Assembly: GCF_052324685.1 (NCBI RefSeq)
Contig: NC_135223.1
Location: 4,444,779-4,508,778 of the forward strand
Length of the DNA stretch: 64,000 nucleotides
Reading direction: 5' to 3'
DNA from: Brachyhypopomus gauderio
Lineage: Eukaryota; Chordata; Actinopteri; Gymnotiformes; Hypopomidae
Part shown: piece by piece, positions 55,175 through 64,000 of the stretch
How positions within the stretch are numbered: the stretch's first letter is position 1
Layout: each line of letters begins with the position of its first letter
Translations under genes and position numbers: made by a program
The notes under the pieces: generated by a model
Seen by the model: the letters and a program-made list of their open reading frames with translations, nothing else
What the model was told of the DNA's origin: nothing
The model's database searches: none

Positions 55175-55897
55175 GGGTGTGTTCGAAATAGACTACTACA
55201 TACTGGATACTGCATACTGGACTCAGTATATACTGGATACTGCATACTGGTCCTCGTAGTAGTATGCAGTACAGTTTCCAGTATGCGACAAAAGCAAAGC
55301 ACACTACGGGGTCACGTGAACGTAGCGTTGCATGATGGGATGCAGTACACCACGAAGATAGCTCTGTTCGCGTACTGGAATATTTTGCGGAAGTAGTAGG
55401 TCATCCGGGTATGTTTCGCGTACTGGAAATTTTCATTTTGGTCACATACTGCATACGGCATACTGATTTGGGGCTCAATCAGTACGCCAGTAGTATGTAG
55501 TAGCAGGGTTGCCAACTTTTGACGTTCGCTTGGAGTGAGATTTTAACCTGGAGCCGGTGGCGAGTGTATTTTGTTGAGCGGGGGGTGGGGGTGGGGGGGG
55601 GGGGTGGCGAACGAAAGTTGTTGAGCGGAGGGGGGGGGGGGGGGGGGGGGGGCGAACACAGATTCACAGATGGACACAGATTCAGTGTTATATCGCCGGT
55701 GGATGGCGCCAGAGCTAGCGAACTAGTAACGTATTGAATCATATATGTGGATCTGAGGTAAATAAACTGGATATTTTTTTTCGGCGTGAGATATCGGAAG
55801 TGTGGCGTGAGAGCGTGTGAAAACGGTCAAATGCGTGTGTCTCACGCTCAATGCGTGAGAGTTGGCAACCCTGTAGTAGGCTATTTCAAACACAGCC
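55175..55897. mobile_element. MITE family A, right-arm copy, interrupted
   Basis: Counterpart of 12127-12473, split by element B at 55504-55873. Confidence 0.85.
55504..55873. mobile_element. Element family B, right-arm copy
   Basis: CAGGGTTGCCAAC / GTTGGCAACCCTG ends, 6-bp target duplication TAGTAG (55498-55503 and 55874-55879). The left-arm MITE shows the empty site. Contains two long G runs. Confidence 0.88.
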
Positions 55898-56446
55898 ATG
55901 GACTGGACTTACTGGGGAACGGATCTAAACAAGGTCACACAGAAGACACGGACTGGACTGACAGCAGGAGAGAACACCGACAGGGGTGTGACAGACAGAG
56001 GGAAAGCATAGAAACAGGGCGGGATAAACAGACGAGGAGAACACAGGCACATTGAACAGTACTGGAGTGACAGCTAGAGAGGGGGACGTAGCCCTATGTG
56101 ACATGTATATTAACCATGCATATTTGCACAGGTTAACATTTAAATAAGTGTAAAATCTTTTTGTCTTATACTGTATATGTGTATGGTGTATAGTGGAAAG
56201 ATATTTGGTATAGGCTCTCTTGGCTTTATGTGTGGTGTATATGTGCACTGTATGAATATTGGTGCATTTAAGCTATTTTTACTACTTGCCAATTAAACAC
56301 GGGCATATGATCAAATGGTTTATAATACACTGCTTTTTGTTGGATTCTCATATTTAGAGATACATGCTCAGACGCTGCTTTATGGGAAACATTTGTAGGT
56401 AGGCCTACAGTCATTTGAAAAAGTTTGGGCACCCCAATTCATCTTA
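55898..56446. other. Right-arm outer non-coding DNA
   Basis: Mirror of 11535-12068. No gene. Confidence 0.5.
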
Positions 56447-57927
56447 AGGAGATGAGACAGTTTACAGACAGGAGATCCTGAAATTGGCAGATTGGTGCTC
56501 AGAAAATAATTTATCTCTGAACACAAAGAGACCAAAGAGATAATCGTCGACTTCAGGAAACACAGCACGAACCTAGACCCTTTATACATCAACCTAGCCC
56601 CTTTATACATCAACCTAGCCCCTTTATACATTAACCTAGCCCCTTTATACATCAACCTAGCCCCTTTATACATTAACCTAGCCCCTTTATACATCAACCT
56701 AGCCCCTTTATACATCAACCTAGCCCCTTTATACATTAACCTAGCCCCTTTATACATCAACCTAGCCCCTTTATACATTAACCTAGCCCCTTTATACATC
56801 AACCTAGCCCCTTTATACATTAACCTAGCCCCTTTATACATCAACCTAGCCCCTTTATACATCAACCTAGCCCCTTTATACATTAACCTAGCCCCTTTAT
56901 ACATCAACCTAGCCCCTTTATACATTAACCTAGCCCCTTTATACATCAACCTAGCCCCTTTATACATTAACCTAGCCCCTTTATACATCAACCTAGCCCC
57001 TTTATACATCAACCTAGCCCCTTTATACATTAACCTAGCCCCTTTATACATCAACCTAGCCCCTTTATACATTAACCTAGCCCCTTTATACATCAACCTA
57101 GCCCCTTTATACATTAACCTAGCCCCTTTATACATCAACCTAGCCCCTTTATACATCAACCTAGCCCCTTTATACATCAACCTAGCCCCTTTATACATTA
57201 ACCTAGCCCCTTTATACATCAACCTAGCCCCTTTATACATTAACCTAGCCCCTTTATACATCAACCTAGCCCCTTTATACATCAACCTAGCCCCTTTATA
57301 CATTAACCTAGCCCCTTTATACATCAACCTAGCCCCTTTATACATTAACCTAGCCCCTTTATACATCAACCTAGCCCCTTTATACATTAACCTAGCCCCT
57401 TTATACATCAACCTAGCCCCTTTATACATTAACGGTGAGTATGTGGAGGGTCCACACTTTCCGGTTCCTTGGTGTCCTTATCTCTGCCAACCTAGACTGG
57501 AAACACCACAGCAGTCATCAAAAAGGCTCAGCAGAGGCTACACTTTCTGAGAGTCCTCAGAAAACACAAGCTGGACTCCAACCTACTGCTGGTGTTCTAC
57601 CGCGCCTTCATCGAGAGCCTGCTGACGTACTGCGTCACAGTGTGGTATGGCAGCTGCACCATGGCAGACAGAGAGAGACTCCAGAAAGTAGTTAAAACAG
57701 CACAGAAAATAATTGGCTGCCCTCTTCCATCCCTGATGGACATTTATACCTCACGCTGCCTCAAAAAAGCTAAAAACATAATGGAGGACAGCATCCACCC
57801 TGGCTTTGATCCGTTTGACTTGTTGCCCTCAGGGAAGAGCTACAGGTGCATCAGAACAAGGACAAACCGATTCAAGAACAGTTTCTTCCCCAAAGCAATC
57901 ACCACACTGAACTCACACATGCACTGA
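56447..57927 (+). pseudogene. LINE reverse-transcriptase fragment with expanded coding repeat
   Basis: Reads ILKLADWCSENNLSLN and VDFRKHSTNLDPLYI before the minisatellite, then TFRFLGVLISANLDW (frame-shifted soon after) and FYRAFIESLLTYCVTVWYGS, CPLPSLMDIYTSRCL and LLPSGKSYRCI. These are the palm-to-C-terminal parts of a fish Rex/L2-like non-LTR RT. The 3' end is AT-rich (57930-58060). Confidence 0.8.
56577..57432 (+). repeat. 21-bp minisatellite, about 40 copies, in LINE coding sequence
   Basis: Unit CCCCTTTATACATYAACCTAG. The only frequent variant is C/T (ATCA or ATTA), largely alternating. On the plus strand each unit is 7 codons reading NLAPLYI. The minus strand gives a long MYKGARL frame that is a by-product. 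Confidence 0.97.
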
Positions 57928-58204
57928 TCCCATAACTGAACCTCCAATCCCATAGACTCTCACCATATAATAAATGCAATAATAATAAGTGCAATAATAT
58001 GTGGAATATGTGCAATATTACTATTTAACTATTTAACATGCAAATCTTAGTGTTTAAACTAGAACTGGAAATTCTCCACACCTTTATTGTATTTGTAGCC
58101 TGGGGGAAAATTTAAATGTCCAGTATGCAGTCCTTATCCTAGGGGTCCCTGAAGACTTAGCCATAGGACAGATTGAAGAAGTGTTACACTCCGTGCGTTG
58201 CTGG
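57928..58204. other. LINE 3' end and ERV flank
   Basis: AT-rich; nothing coding. The base sequence CCAGCAACGC follows the LTR end on the minus strand. Confidence 0.4.
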
Positions 58205-58747
58205 TGTTGGGAATTTTCTTCTCCGACCCAGACGGGCCCCAACACCGCCCCGATGAACCGACTGGTTTTTGACTGAGTGGTCCAAGCAAAGTCTTGACAA
58301 CAAAAGTTCTTTTAAAATGATTTATATAGAATATTAATGAATGCAATATAATAGAAGTATTCGTGGTACAAACTCTTCAGTGCACTGGTGCTAGTTGCCT
58401 AGGAATCTACCTAACCCAAGTGGATCTCAGCAGTGTCCAAGCGAAAAGCCTCTCGTGCTGGGCGATGTCCTTTCTTTTCATACTCTCTGTCCATAAGTTT
58501 CGATTTGTTAAGTTTCGATAACTCCCCAATCCTGGCTGCTCTCCATGGAAAATCACCTGCTCCTCTTCTCCCAGCCTGTGTGCCTGGTTATCTAAAAACT
58601 GCTTGCTACACATCCTGCACTGAATAGGCCCCTTCTGTTCTCCTCAAGGCCACTGAGGCCTCCTTACTCCTGCTTTCCCACAGTCTTCCTGAAAAACACT
58701 AAATTGACACATCAAGTTATTAGCCTTTAATTTTCTTTTTTCCAACA
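58205..58747 (-). repeat. 3' LTR of ERV 3
   Basis: 543 bp with inverted ends TGTTGG / CCAACA. A TATA-like CTATATAAATC lies about 58325. Confidence 0.8.
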
Positions 58748-58758
58748 TTCCCCCTTTT
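58748..58758 (-). other. Polypurine tract of ERV 3
   Basis: Minus strand AAAAGGGGGAA immediately before the LTR TGTTGG; the typical plus-strand priming site. Confidence 0.8.
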
Positions 58759-59225
58759 AGACCAAAACATTGGTCTAACTCTAGTCTAATACTAAAATCT
58801 ATCTAGCCCAGTGCACTTATTAAAAGAAAGACAATCATAAAAATCCCTAAATGTGTATACATTCATAGTGTGACTATGTCAGTTAGTACAACGTCTATGT
58901 GTTCTTTTATGTGATTGGTGGGTTCTGGATCACTCCCCAGTCGTGGGCCGAGACCTTTCAGACTATTTGGAGATGCCCCCCTTCATCTCCCACGGTCTCG
59001 TGACTTGACGTTGTCCCCGAGACCCAGGTCCCGCCTGGTGGGAGATCACCTCGACCCGTTCTATTAATGTGCCCATGTGTCATGCATATTACTTTTAAGC
59101 TAGTGAATCAGCTTTCATGTGCTGTTGGTTGTGCTCTAATGTGTGGTGCGTCTTCATTCTTCATCAGTCGCTGTCGCTGCCAATACCTACAAAGCAAGCA
59201 TAATTAATCAAAAACAACAAGTTTT
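58759..59225 (-). other. ERV 3 env-to-LTR untranslated region
   Basis: About 470 bp after the env stop with no open frame of note and no accessory gene recognised. Confidence 0.5.
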
Positions 59226-61460
59226 TCACACAGAATCGTCTTCTTCAGATGATATGTCATCATCATCCTCCACCATCAGTGGCATGGTGTATGGTGGTGG
59301 GTTCTTTGCATCCCCCTTCTCAATCGCGGCTGTGATCAACCTTTGGGTGAGAGATCTGATACATGGTATACAACAACATCCACAAATAACAACAATTGCA
59401 ATAAACACTGCTACTGACATAAACAAGGACATAATTAGTGCCTTCCATTTCCCAAACACCTTCGTGAACCACTCCTCCATGGGGTTACTGATACCTGAGG
59501 CCTCCTGCATCTCCTTAGATAAAGCCTTCAGTCCGTCCAGAGCTCTGGTCACCGACCCGTCCGGTGCGGTGTTATTGGGAATGAAGGTACAACAGTTGTC
59601 GCCAAACATGAAACATACACCCCCTTTTTCCGCCAGGAGCATATCTAGAGCCATTCTGTTTTGTACGGCCATCAATGAGGTAGCTCTCAGTTGTTCGCTC
59701 AGCCCCTCTATTGCGTCTCTCGTTAGGTTGGTTAATCTCAGCACATTGTAATGGACAAAGTTGATCCTATTTACATTCTTGTTCGGTGTTACTGGAAACA
59801 AGGCTGATATAATTGGAATGTTCTCAAAGCCCGTAGCTATTTGATCAACTAGCTTGTATTCATTGGGAACCCCCCGAGGCACTCCTATGGAGTCAATGTA
59901 TGTTGGTGACCCTATGGACAAATCAAAGGCATCACGCTTCTTTCTCCCTTGGGCTGTAGCAGGCTGCGGTGTGATTTCCCTCAGCCCTATCATTGTTATT
60001 GGTGTGATTAGTCTAACCATAGCACAGATTCCTTTAGCTTTTCCTGGTATTAATGCCAACAGAGTGTGTCCTCCGCAGTACCACCAGATCCCTGCCCGGG
60101 CTACTCTCCCTATCCCCGGGACCTTCGTTGTGGCGTTACACCAATCTGGTTCAATTTCTCCCACACTCATGATTGCGTCTTTCTCGGTCAAGTTAAAACA
60201 TTGGTACTGTCCTTTAAGTTTTACTGGCACGAAAGGAGCGTTACCTCCTTCCAAATTTTTGACGTACGGAAAAATACTGTCCAGGCTGGAACAATTTGAG
60301 GTCGCAATACTTTTCACCTTAGTTAAATTCAACATACACTGATATCCTACTGGATCTGTTTCAGGATTCAGTGGGGCTGGTGAGGTCATTAATGCGGGTC
60401 GGGCCGCTGCACAGGCCACACAACCTTCTAACCCATTTTCTCTACTGTTTTGTTCTAGCCATGACAACCACAAATTCGAGCCGCTGTAACCGGTTGCTAA
60501 TTCTATTAACTGCTGGGACGATAATTTAGTGAAATCTGTGGTTAGAGTGAACTTGTCTGCTGAATCCTCCATCTTCTCTATTTCTGCCTCAGGTTTTGCT
60601 GGGCTGAGTGGCTTGGGTTTGGCTAAATAGCTGAGTTTAATTATTCCCCATATGTCACGTCCTGATTGCTCCACCCCCAGGGTGAAGTACAACGGTCTGT
60701 TATTACCCCATATCTGCCCATTCCATTTGACAGAAAAAGTTACTGGATTTTGGGACACGTGATAGTCTCGCTGAAACGACACATCGACCCACCATTTGCT
60801 CAAAGAGGTCGTGGACGGGTTACCTTTCTTATCTCCTAATGTCGGTTTCCATCTCCCCGAGTACTTTATCACTGACCCCCAACCAGGACACCAGTCTGCA
60901 CTATAGAAACTCCCCCTTCCATGACAGCCCGCATTAACTTGATTGGTCCAACATATGTACAAATCACATCCTCTGTATGAGGCATTGGCTCCCCCGCAGT
61001 CCACTACCTCACATAAGTCAAAAGTCCAGCTCGAGGCTGTACCATCTCTATAACTCAATTCCACACCTCCGTATGTCCGTACACACCGGTCCTTGGACTG
61101 TCCTACTGGCCTGGTTCCAGCTCCTCTTGGTTTTCTTACTTTAAAGTCTATTTTCTCTGGTTTGGTCGCGTTTACTAGCGGGTTAGGGCTGTGGATCTCA
61201 CCGGGCCTCACCTCTTTGCAGGCAGTGTGATTGTCGTCCCACCGACACAAAGTTACGTTCACGTTATTGGGTTGTTTCTGATTTCCTACACTAAATATCA
61301 CCACCGCTCCTATTATCACCGCGGCTAGAAATGTTCCCCCCCATAGCCAAGTCCATGTTCTCAAAGTTAATCTCCCTACTCTAACATATTGTTGGTACTG
61401 AGCCTCATCTGGACGTCCGACACGTCCCGACAACATGTCTCTTATTTCCCACAGTTCCAT
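59226..61460 (-). CDS. env: ERV 3 envelope glycoprotein
   Basis: Intact 744-codon frame whose ATG follows the pol stop by one base. Residues 1-35 are cytosolic-like, then a hydrophobic leader at about 37-57. SU contains many Cys, several N-glycosylation sequons and a CVAC (CXXC) at 347-350. A furin-type site RKKR lies at 506-509. The TM subunit has CX6CC at C616-C624 and a membrane anchor at about 674-692, followed by a Cys cluster (CGCCCIPC). The tail carries PPPY (721-724) and an acidic end. CXXC plus CX6CC implies a disulphide-linked SU-TM pair of gamma/epsilon type. No strongly hydrophobic fusion peptide directly follows the furin site. No stops or frameshifts. Confidence 0.93.
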   Translation of the reverse strand: MELWEIRDMLSGRVGRPDEAQYQQYVRVGRLTLRTWTWLWGGTFLAAVIIGAVVIFSVGNQKQPNNVNVTLCRWDDNHTACKEVRPGEIHSPNPLVNATKPEKIDFKVRKPRGAGTRPVGQSKDRCVRTYGGVELSYRDGTASSWTFDLCEVVDCGGANASYRGCDLYICWTNQVNAGCHGRGSFYSADWCPGWGSVIKYSGRWKPTLGDKKGNPSTTSLSKWWVDVSFQRDYHVSQNPVTFSVKWNGQIWGNNRPLYFTLGVEQSGRDIWGIIKLSYLAKPKPLSPAKPEAEIEKMEDSADKFTLTTDFTKLSSQQLIELATGYSGSNLWLSWLEQNSRENGLEGCVACAAARPALMTSPAPLNPETDPVGYQCMLNLTKVKSIATSNCSSLDSIFPYVKNLEGGNAPFVPVKLKGQYQCFNLTEKDAIMSVGEIEPDWCNATTKVPGIGRVARAGIWWYCGGHTLLALIPGKAKGICAMVRLITPITMIGLREITPQPATAQGRKKRDAFDLSIGSPTYIDSIGVPRGVPNEYKLVDQIATGFENIPIISALFPVTPNKNVNRINFVHYNVLRLTNLTRDAIEGLSEQLRATSLMAVQNRMALDMLLAEKGGVCFMFGDNCCTFIPNNTAPDGSVTRALDGLKALSKEMQEASGISNPMEEWFTKVFGKWKALIMSLFMSVAVFIAIVVICGCCCIPCIRSLTQRLITAAIEKGDAKNPPPYTMPLMVEDDDDISSEEDDSV

Positions 61461-61461
61461 C

Positions 61462-64000
61462 CTAGGATGGAAGATGGTGCACCACCACCTTGGTACCGGT
61501 TGGTTTAAGTAAAGTTTTAATGATTGGTTTCACAGTCCTCCAGTCTAATCCGTCTAGTCCACAACCCAGCTTCGGTATGGCTAGAGTGTTAATGTTCAAT
61601 GATATTAACAATGTGGCCAGGTGTTGTATGCTTGAAATCAGATCTCCTAATTCTGGCTTCTCCCTGTAGTATCTTTTGGTCACTAAATGAAATATAATGT
61701 GTGTCTGTGTGGTTTGTGTGGCACACTTGCCTATGGGCACCTTGGCTATACCTGTAGTGCCAAACGCTTGTCTGATCTGCAGAGCCACTCCAGCTCCCAG
61801 GTTCAGGTCCGCGCTCACACAGTGTGCTATAGCCTCACAGTCAGTCTCCAACAGGTCTCCTTCACCTTCCTCCCACCAGTCCTCGGCTGTGATGTATTCT
61901 CTGTAAAAAGCTACACTGGGGTCGGTACTCACCACTAACTCCTTCCCTGGGGCTTCTCCTGTCTCCTCCAGGTGTGTCTTGATCTCTCCTGTGGTTCTTG
62001 TTGGTTCTTTTGCTGCAACACAGTGTGAAATGTGGTACCAAGTCTTACCTTTGTCTTTCCTCACTTTCACTGAGTGCTCGTTGGCACCTTCGACCTCCCA
62101 CGGGCCTGTCCACCGTGGCTCGTTCCACTTCCTCTTGTGCACCTTGATCCTTACCCAATCCCCTGGCTTCACCTTCACCTTGGGTGATTCCAGGTCTTCT
62201 TCTCCTTTTTCCTGTTGAACAGACTTATTGATTTCACAAAGCAATTTGGTTAATTCTCTCATGTACTCTGACATCTCCTGTTCCTGGATTTCCAAAGCTG
62301 GTCCCTCAATCCTCGGTCGAGGGCACCCTGGCATGGGTCGTCCTGTCATGAGCTGGTGTGGTGAGAGATTGTATTCTCCCGTGGGGGTTGCTCTCATGGA
62401 CATCAACACTAGTGGCAGCGCCTGAACCCAGTCCATGTCTCCTGCTGCGCACACCTTGGCCAGTTTAGTCTTAATGGTCTGGTTGGCTCTTTCCACCAAC
62501 CCCTGTGACTGTGGGTGGTAGACAGTGCCAAACTTGTGGGTTAGGCCCAGCTTTTGTTCTACTTCTGCCAAGTGTTTGTTATCAAAGTGGGACCCATTGT
62601 CACTCCTAATCACTTTTGGTAGGCCGTACCTGGGAATCAACTCATTTTGCAACCATTTTATGACTGATTTTGAATCTTCCTTTTTGGTGGGTATAGCTTC
62701 TACCCACTTGGTGAATCTGTCTACCATGACCAGCAGGTACCTGTACCCCCTTACCCTGTTGTCTGGCCCCATGTCTGTGTAATCGATCACAATCTCCTCA
62801 AATGGCCCCGTGGGCACTGGGTATCCTCCAATTCTCACCCGGTATGGTTTCTTCACATTGTATGACTGACAGATATCGCATTCGCTCACGTATTGCTTCA
62901 CGTGGTCTCTGAGGTATGGATGCCACCATAAACATTCTAATTTGGTCACCATGGCCGACACTCCGGAGTGAGTAGGCCCATGTGCTTCGCATAGTATCAA
63001 TTTCATCTTCTCTAAGGGCAAAACTACTCTCCCTTCTGGACTCCTCCAGAGTCCTTTAGTGACTGTGGCTCCCCGGTCTATCCACAATTGCTTCTCATAG
63101 ACCGTGGCTTGTTCTTGGATCTGTGCCAGGTGGCTCTCCGTCAACTCAGGCATGTTATGAGTTTCCAGCAACAACAAGCTCTGTGGGTTGTACCCTCCAG
63201 CAGCTTTGGCTGCTCTGTCAGCAGCTTCATTACCTCTAGAAACAAAACTGTCATTACCCTGATGTCCTCTTACCTTTATCACAGCCACTTCTTTGGGTAA
63301 CATGATAGCTTCACTCAACTCATGTACTGCTCTCAAATGTTTGATTGGCTGTCCTGTGGCGTTAGTGTACCCATTATCCATCCACCTGACTAGTTCATGG
63401 TGGATGACCCCGTGCACGTATGCTGAATCTGTGTAAATGTTCACAATCTGACCTGACGCGTGTTCCAGTGCTCTAGTGAGTGCGACCATTTCTGCCAGCT
63501 GAGCTGAAGCTGGTTGTGGAACCACTCCTGATTCCACCTCCTCCCACTCTTCCCCACATGCTTGTACCACAGCGTAAGAGGCCTTCAGTTCGTTACCTTG
63601 TCTCCAACAACTCCCATCTGAACAGAGTTCCCATGCTCCTGGTTTAGTAATTCTGACCTTGTGCAGTTCTGGTCTGAGCTGAATGTATCTTTCTGTGGCG
63701 TCAGCGCAGTCATGTGGTGTCGCATCTTCGGCTACTTCAATGTTATCAGTCAGATTCACAGATTCACAAGTTGTACGTGCAGTGTTGTACGTGATGTGTG
63801 GCTGTGTGAGTATGGCTTTTATCTTGTTCTGTCGTGCTCTTGACAAAGAAAAGGCTTGTGAGTTTATGAACGCCATTACTCCGTGATTGGTGCTGACTAT
63901 TAGTGGGTGACACATTACCAAGTGTGCTGTCTTCTCTATCGCTGTGGTGAGTCCTGCCATGTATGTTGTGCATGGTCCTGTTCCTATCACTGGTTGATCT
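61462..64000 (-). CDS. pol: ERV 3 Pol, C-terminal part: RNase H, integrase, macro domain
   Basis: Partial: the frame enters from beyond the window. Numbering from the first Met visible at 63990, RNase H has D125, E167, D188, H243 and D258. The integrase zinc finger is H337, H341, C371, C374. The DDE core is D403, D464, E500 with exactly 35 residues between the last two. A C-terminal integrase segment with WTGPWEV lies near 627-633. After a linker (about 655-705) comes a 130-residue macro domain (711-842): GDLLETDCEAIAHCVS, LGAGVA, and LGCGLDGLDW near the end. Its closest resemblance is cellular OARD1/TARG1. K772 and D813 sit at that family's catalytic spacing. The frame has no stop, so both enzyme parts look usable. 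RT lies outside the window. Confidence 0.93.
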   Translation of the reverse strand, partial: DQPVIGTGPCTTYMAGLTTAIEKTAHLVMCHPLIVSTNHGVMAFINSQAFSLSRARQNKIKAILTQPHITYNTARTTCESVNLTDNIEVAEDATPHDCADATERYIQLRPELHKVRITKPGAWELCSDGSCWRQGNELKASYAVVQACGEEWEEVESGVVPQPASAQLAEMVALTRALEHASGQIVNIYTDSAYVHGVIHHELVRWMDNGYTNATGQPIKHLRAVHELSEAIMLPKEVAVIKVRGHQGNDSFVSRGNEAADRAAKAAGGYNPQSLLLLETHNMPELTESHLAQIQEQATVYEKQLWIDRGATVTKGLWRSPEGRVVLPLEKMKLILCEAHGPTHSGVSAMVTKLECLWWHPYLRDHVKQYVSECDICQSYNVKKPYRVRIGGYPVPTGPFEEIVIDYTDMGPDNRVRGYRYLLVMVDRFTKWVEAIPTKKEDSKSVIKWLQNELIPRYGLPKVIRSDNGSHFDNKHLAEVEQKLGLTHKFGTVYHPQSQGLVERANQTIKTKLAKVCAAGDMDWVQALPLVLMSMRATPTGEYNLSPHQLMTGRPMPGCPRPRIEGPALEIQEQEMSEYMRELTKLLCEINKSVQQEKGEEDLESPKVKVKPGDWVRIKVHKRKWNEPRWTGPWEVEGANEHSVKVRKDKGKTWYHISHCVAAKEPTRTTGEIKTHLEETGEAPGKELVVSTDPSVAFYREYITAEDWWEEGEGDLLETDCEAIAHCVSADLNLGAGVALQIRQAFGTTGIAKVPIGKCATQTTQTHIIFHLVTKRYYREKPELGDLISSIQHLATLLISLNINTLAIPKLGCGLDGLDWRTVKPIIKTLLKPTGTKVVVHHLPS
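61465..61893 (-). other. Macro domain (OARD1/TARG1-like) in ERV Pol
   Basis: Residues 711-842 of the visible Pol. Seen: the ADP-ribose-loop motifs of macro domains (GAGVA after AHCVSADLN; the LGCGLD loop), VTKRYY with K772, and D813. Known: TARG1 removes ADP-ribose from proteins using a Lys and an Asp 41 residues apart. Here 813 minus 772 is also 41. Inferred: a hydrolase released from, or carried on, integrase that could counter ADP-ribosylation-based host defence. Confidence 0.85.

Larger units (their letters stand above)
58205..64000 (-). mobile_element. Endogenous retrovirus 3, 3' part (pol-env-LTR), continues past the window
   Basis: Minus-strand order from the window end: pol (open frame, 5' part outside), env (complete open frame), untranslated region, polypurine tract, 3' LTR. 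Both frames are uninterrupted, which suggests a fairly recent insertion. The 5' LTR, gag, protease and RT are not visible. Env has a CX6CC transmembrane-subunit motif and an SU CXXC, as in gamma/epsilon-type retroviruses. Pol ends in an added macro domain. Confidence 0.93.

Noticed and set aside
56380-57429. 349-codon minus-strand frame of MYKGARL repeats as a repeat protein
   Set aside because: It is the reverse strand of the 21-bp minisatellite inside LINE coding sequence; the open frame follows from the unit length being divisible by three.
59143-59751. 202-codon plus-strand frame
   Set aside because: Antisense shadow of the env frame; no independent support.

Overview
The window is ray-finned fish (teleost) nuclear DNA. 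It has spliced genes with GT-AG introns, long CA/GT and AAT microsatellites, tRNA-derived SINEs, L2-like LINEs, hAT, Harbinger and other DDE transposons, Gmr1-like Ty3/gypsy elements and endogenous retroviruses. I assigned no species. Exon coordinates were read by hand from splice sites and reading-frame phase.

Layout. 1-2943: minus-strand gene for an immunoglobulin-domain protein with a long coiled coil (5' end not found). 3967-8632: cilia gene dnaaf3, 11 coding exons giving an uninterrupted 484-codon frame, with RFX X-box motifs upstream. 8633-11534: intergenic DNA with MITEs. 11535-56446: a very large inverted repeat. Left arm 11535-33998 and right arm 39833-56446 are reverse complements once later insertions and deletions are set aside. 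Each arm carries one intact copy of an unusual PKC delta/theta-like kinase gene (left minus strand, right plus strand) and one decayed copy of a two-gene DNA transposon (DDE transposase plus SWIM/YqaJ nuclease-like gene). The left arm alone received an endogenous retrovirus (13457-20399) and a Gmr1-like retrotransposon (28020-33904, itself hit by a second retroviral copy). The right arm alone received a Harbinger element (41877-45832), a LINE (40553-41429) and small MITEs. Because each arm preserves the empty site of the other arm's insertions, several target-site duplications can be read directly.

The spacer 33999-39832 holds a LINE, a 1.7-kb hAT element, a fold-back element with about 0.5-kb arms around a GC-rich coding-like core, and an LTR-like piece. 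56447-57927 is a LINE reverse-transcriptase fragment in which one 7-codon stretch has expanded about 40 times in frame. 58205-64000 is the 3' part of a well-preserved endogenous retrovirus on the minus strand (pol running off the window, env, 3' LTR).

The most striking observation is in that last provirus. Its pol reading frame continues past the integrase into a macro domain resembling the cellular ADP-ribose hydrolase OARD1/TARG1, with candidate catalytic Lys and Asp at the right spacing. Second is the PKC-like gene pair: a kinase without C1/C2 domains, fused to a Cys-rich N terminus and a 24-residue tandem repeat whose copy number differs between the arms (6 versus 3).
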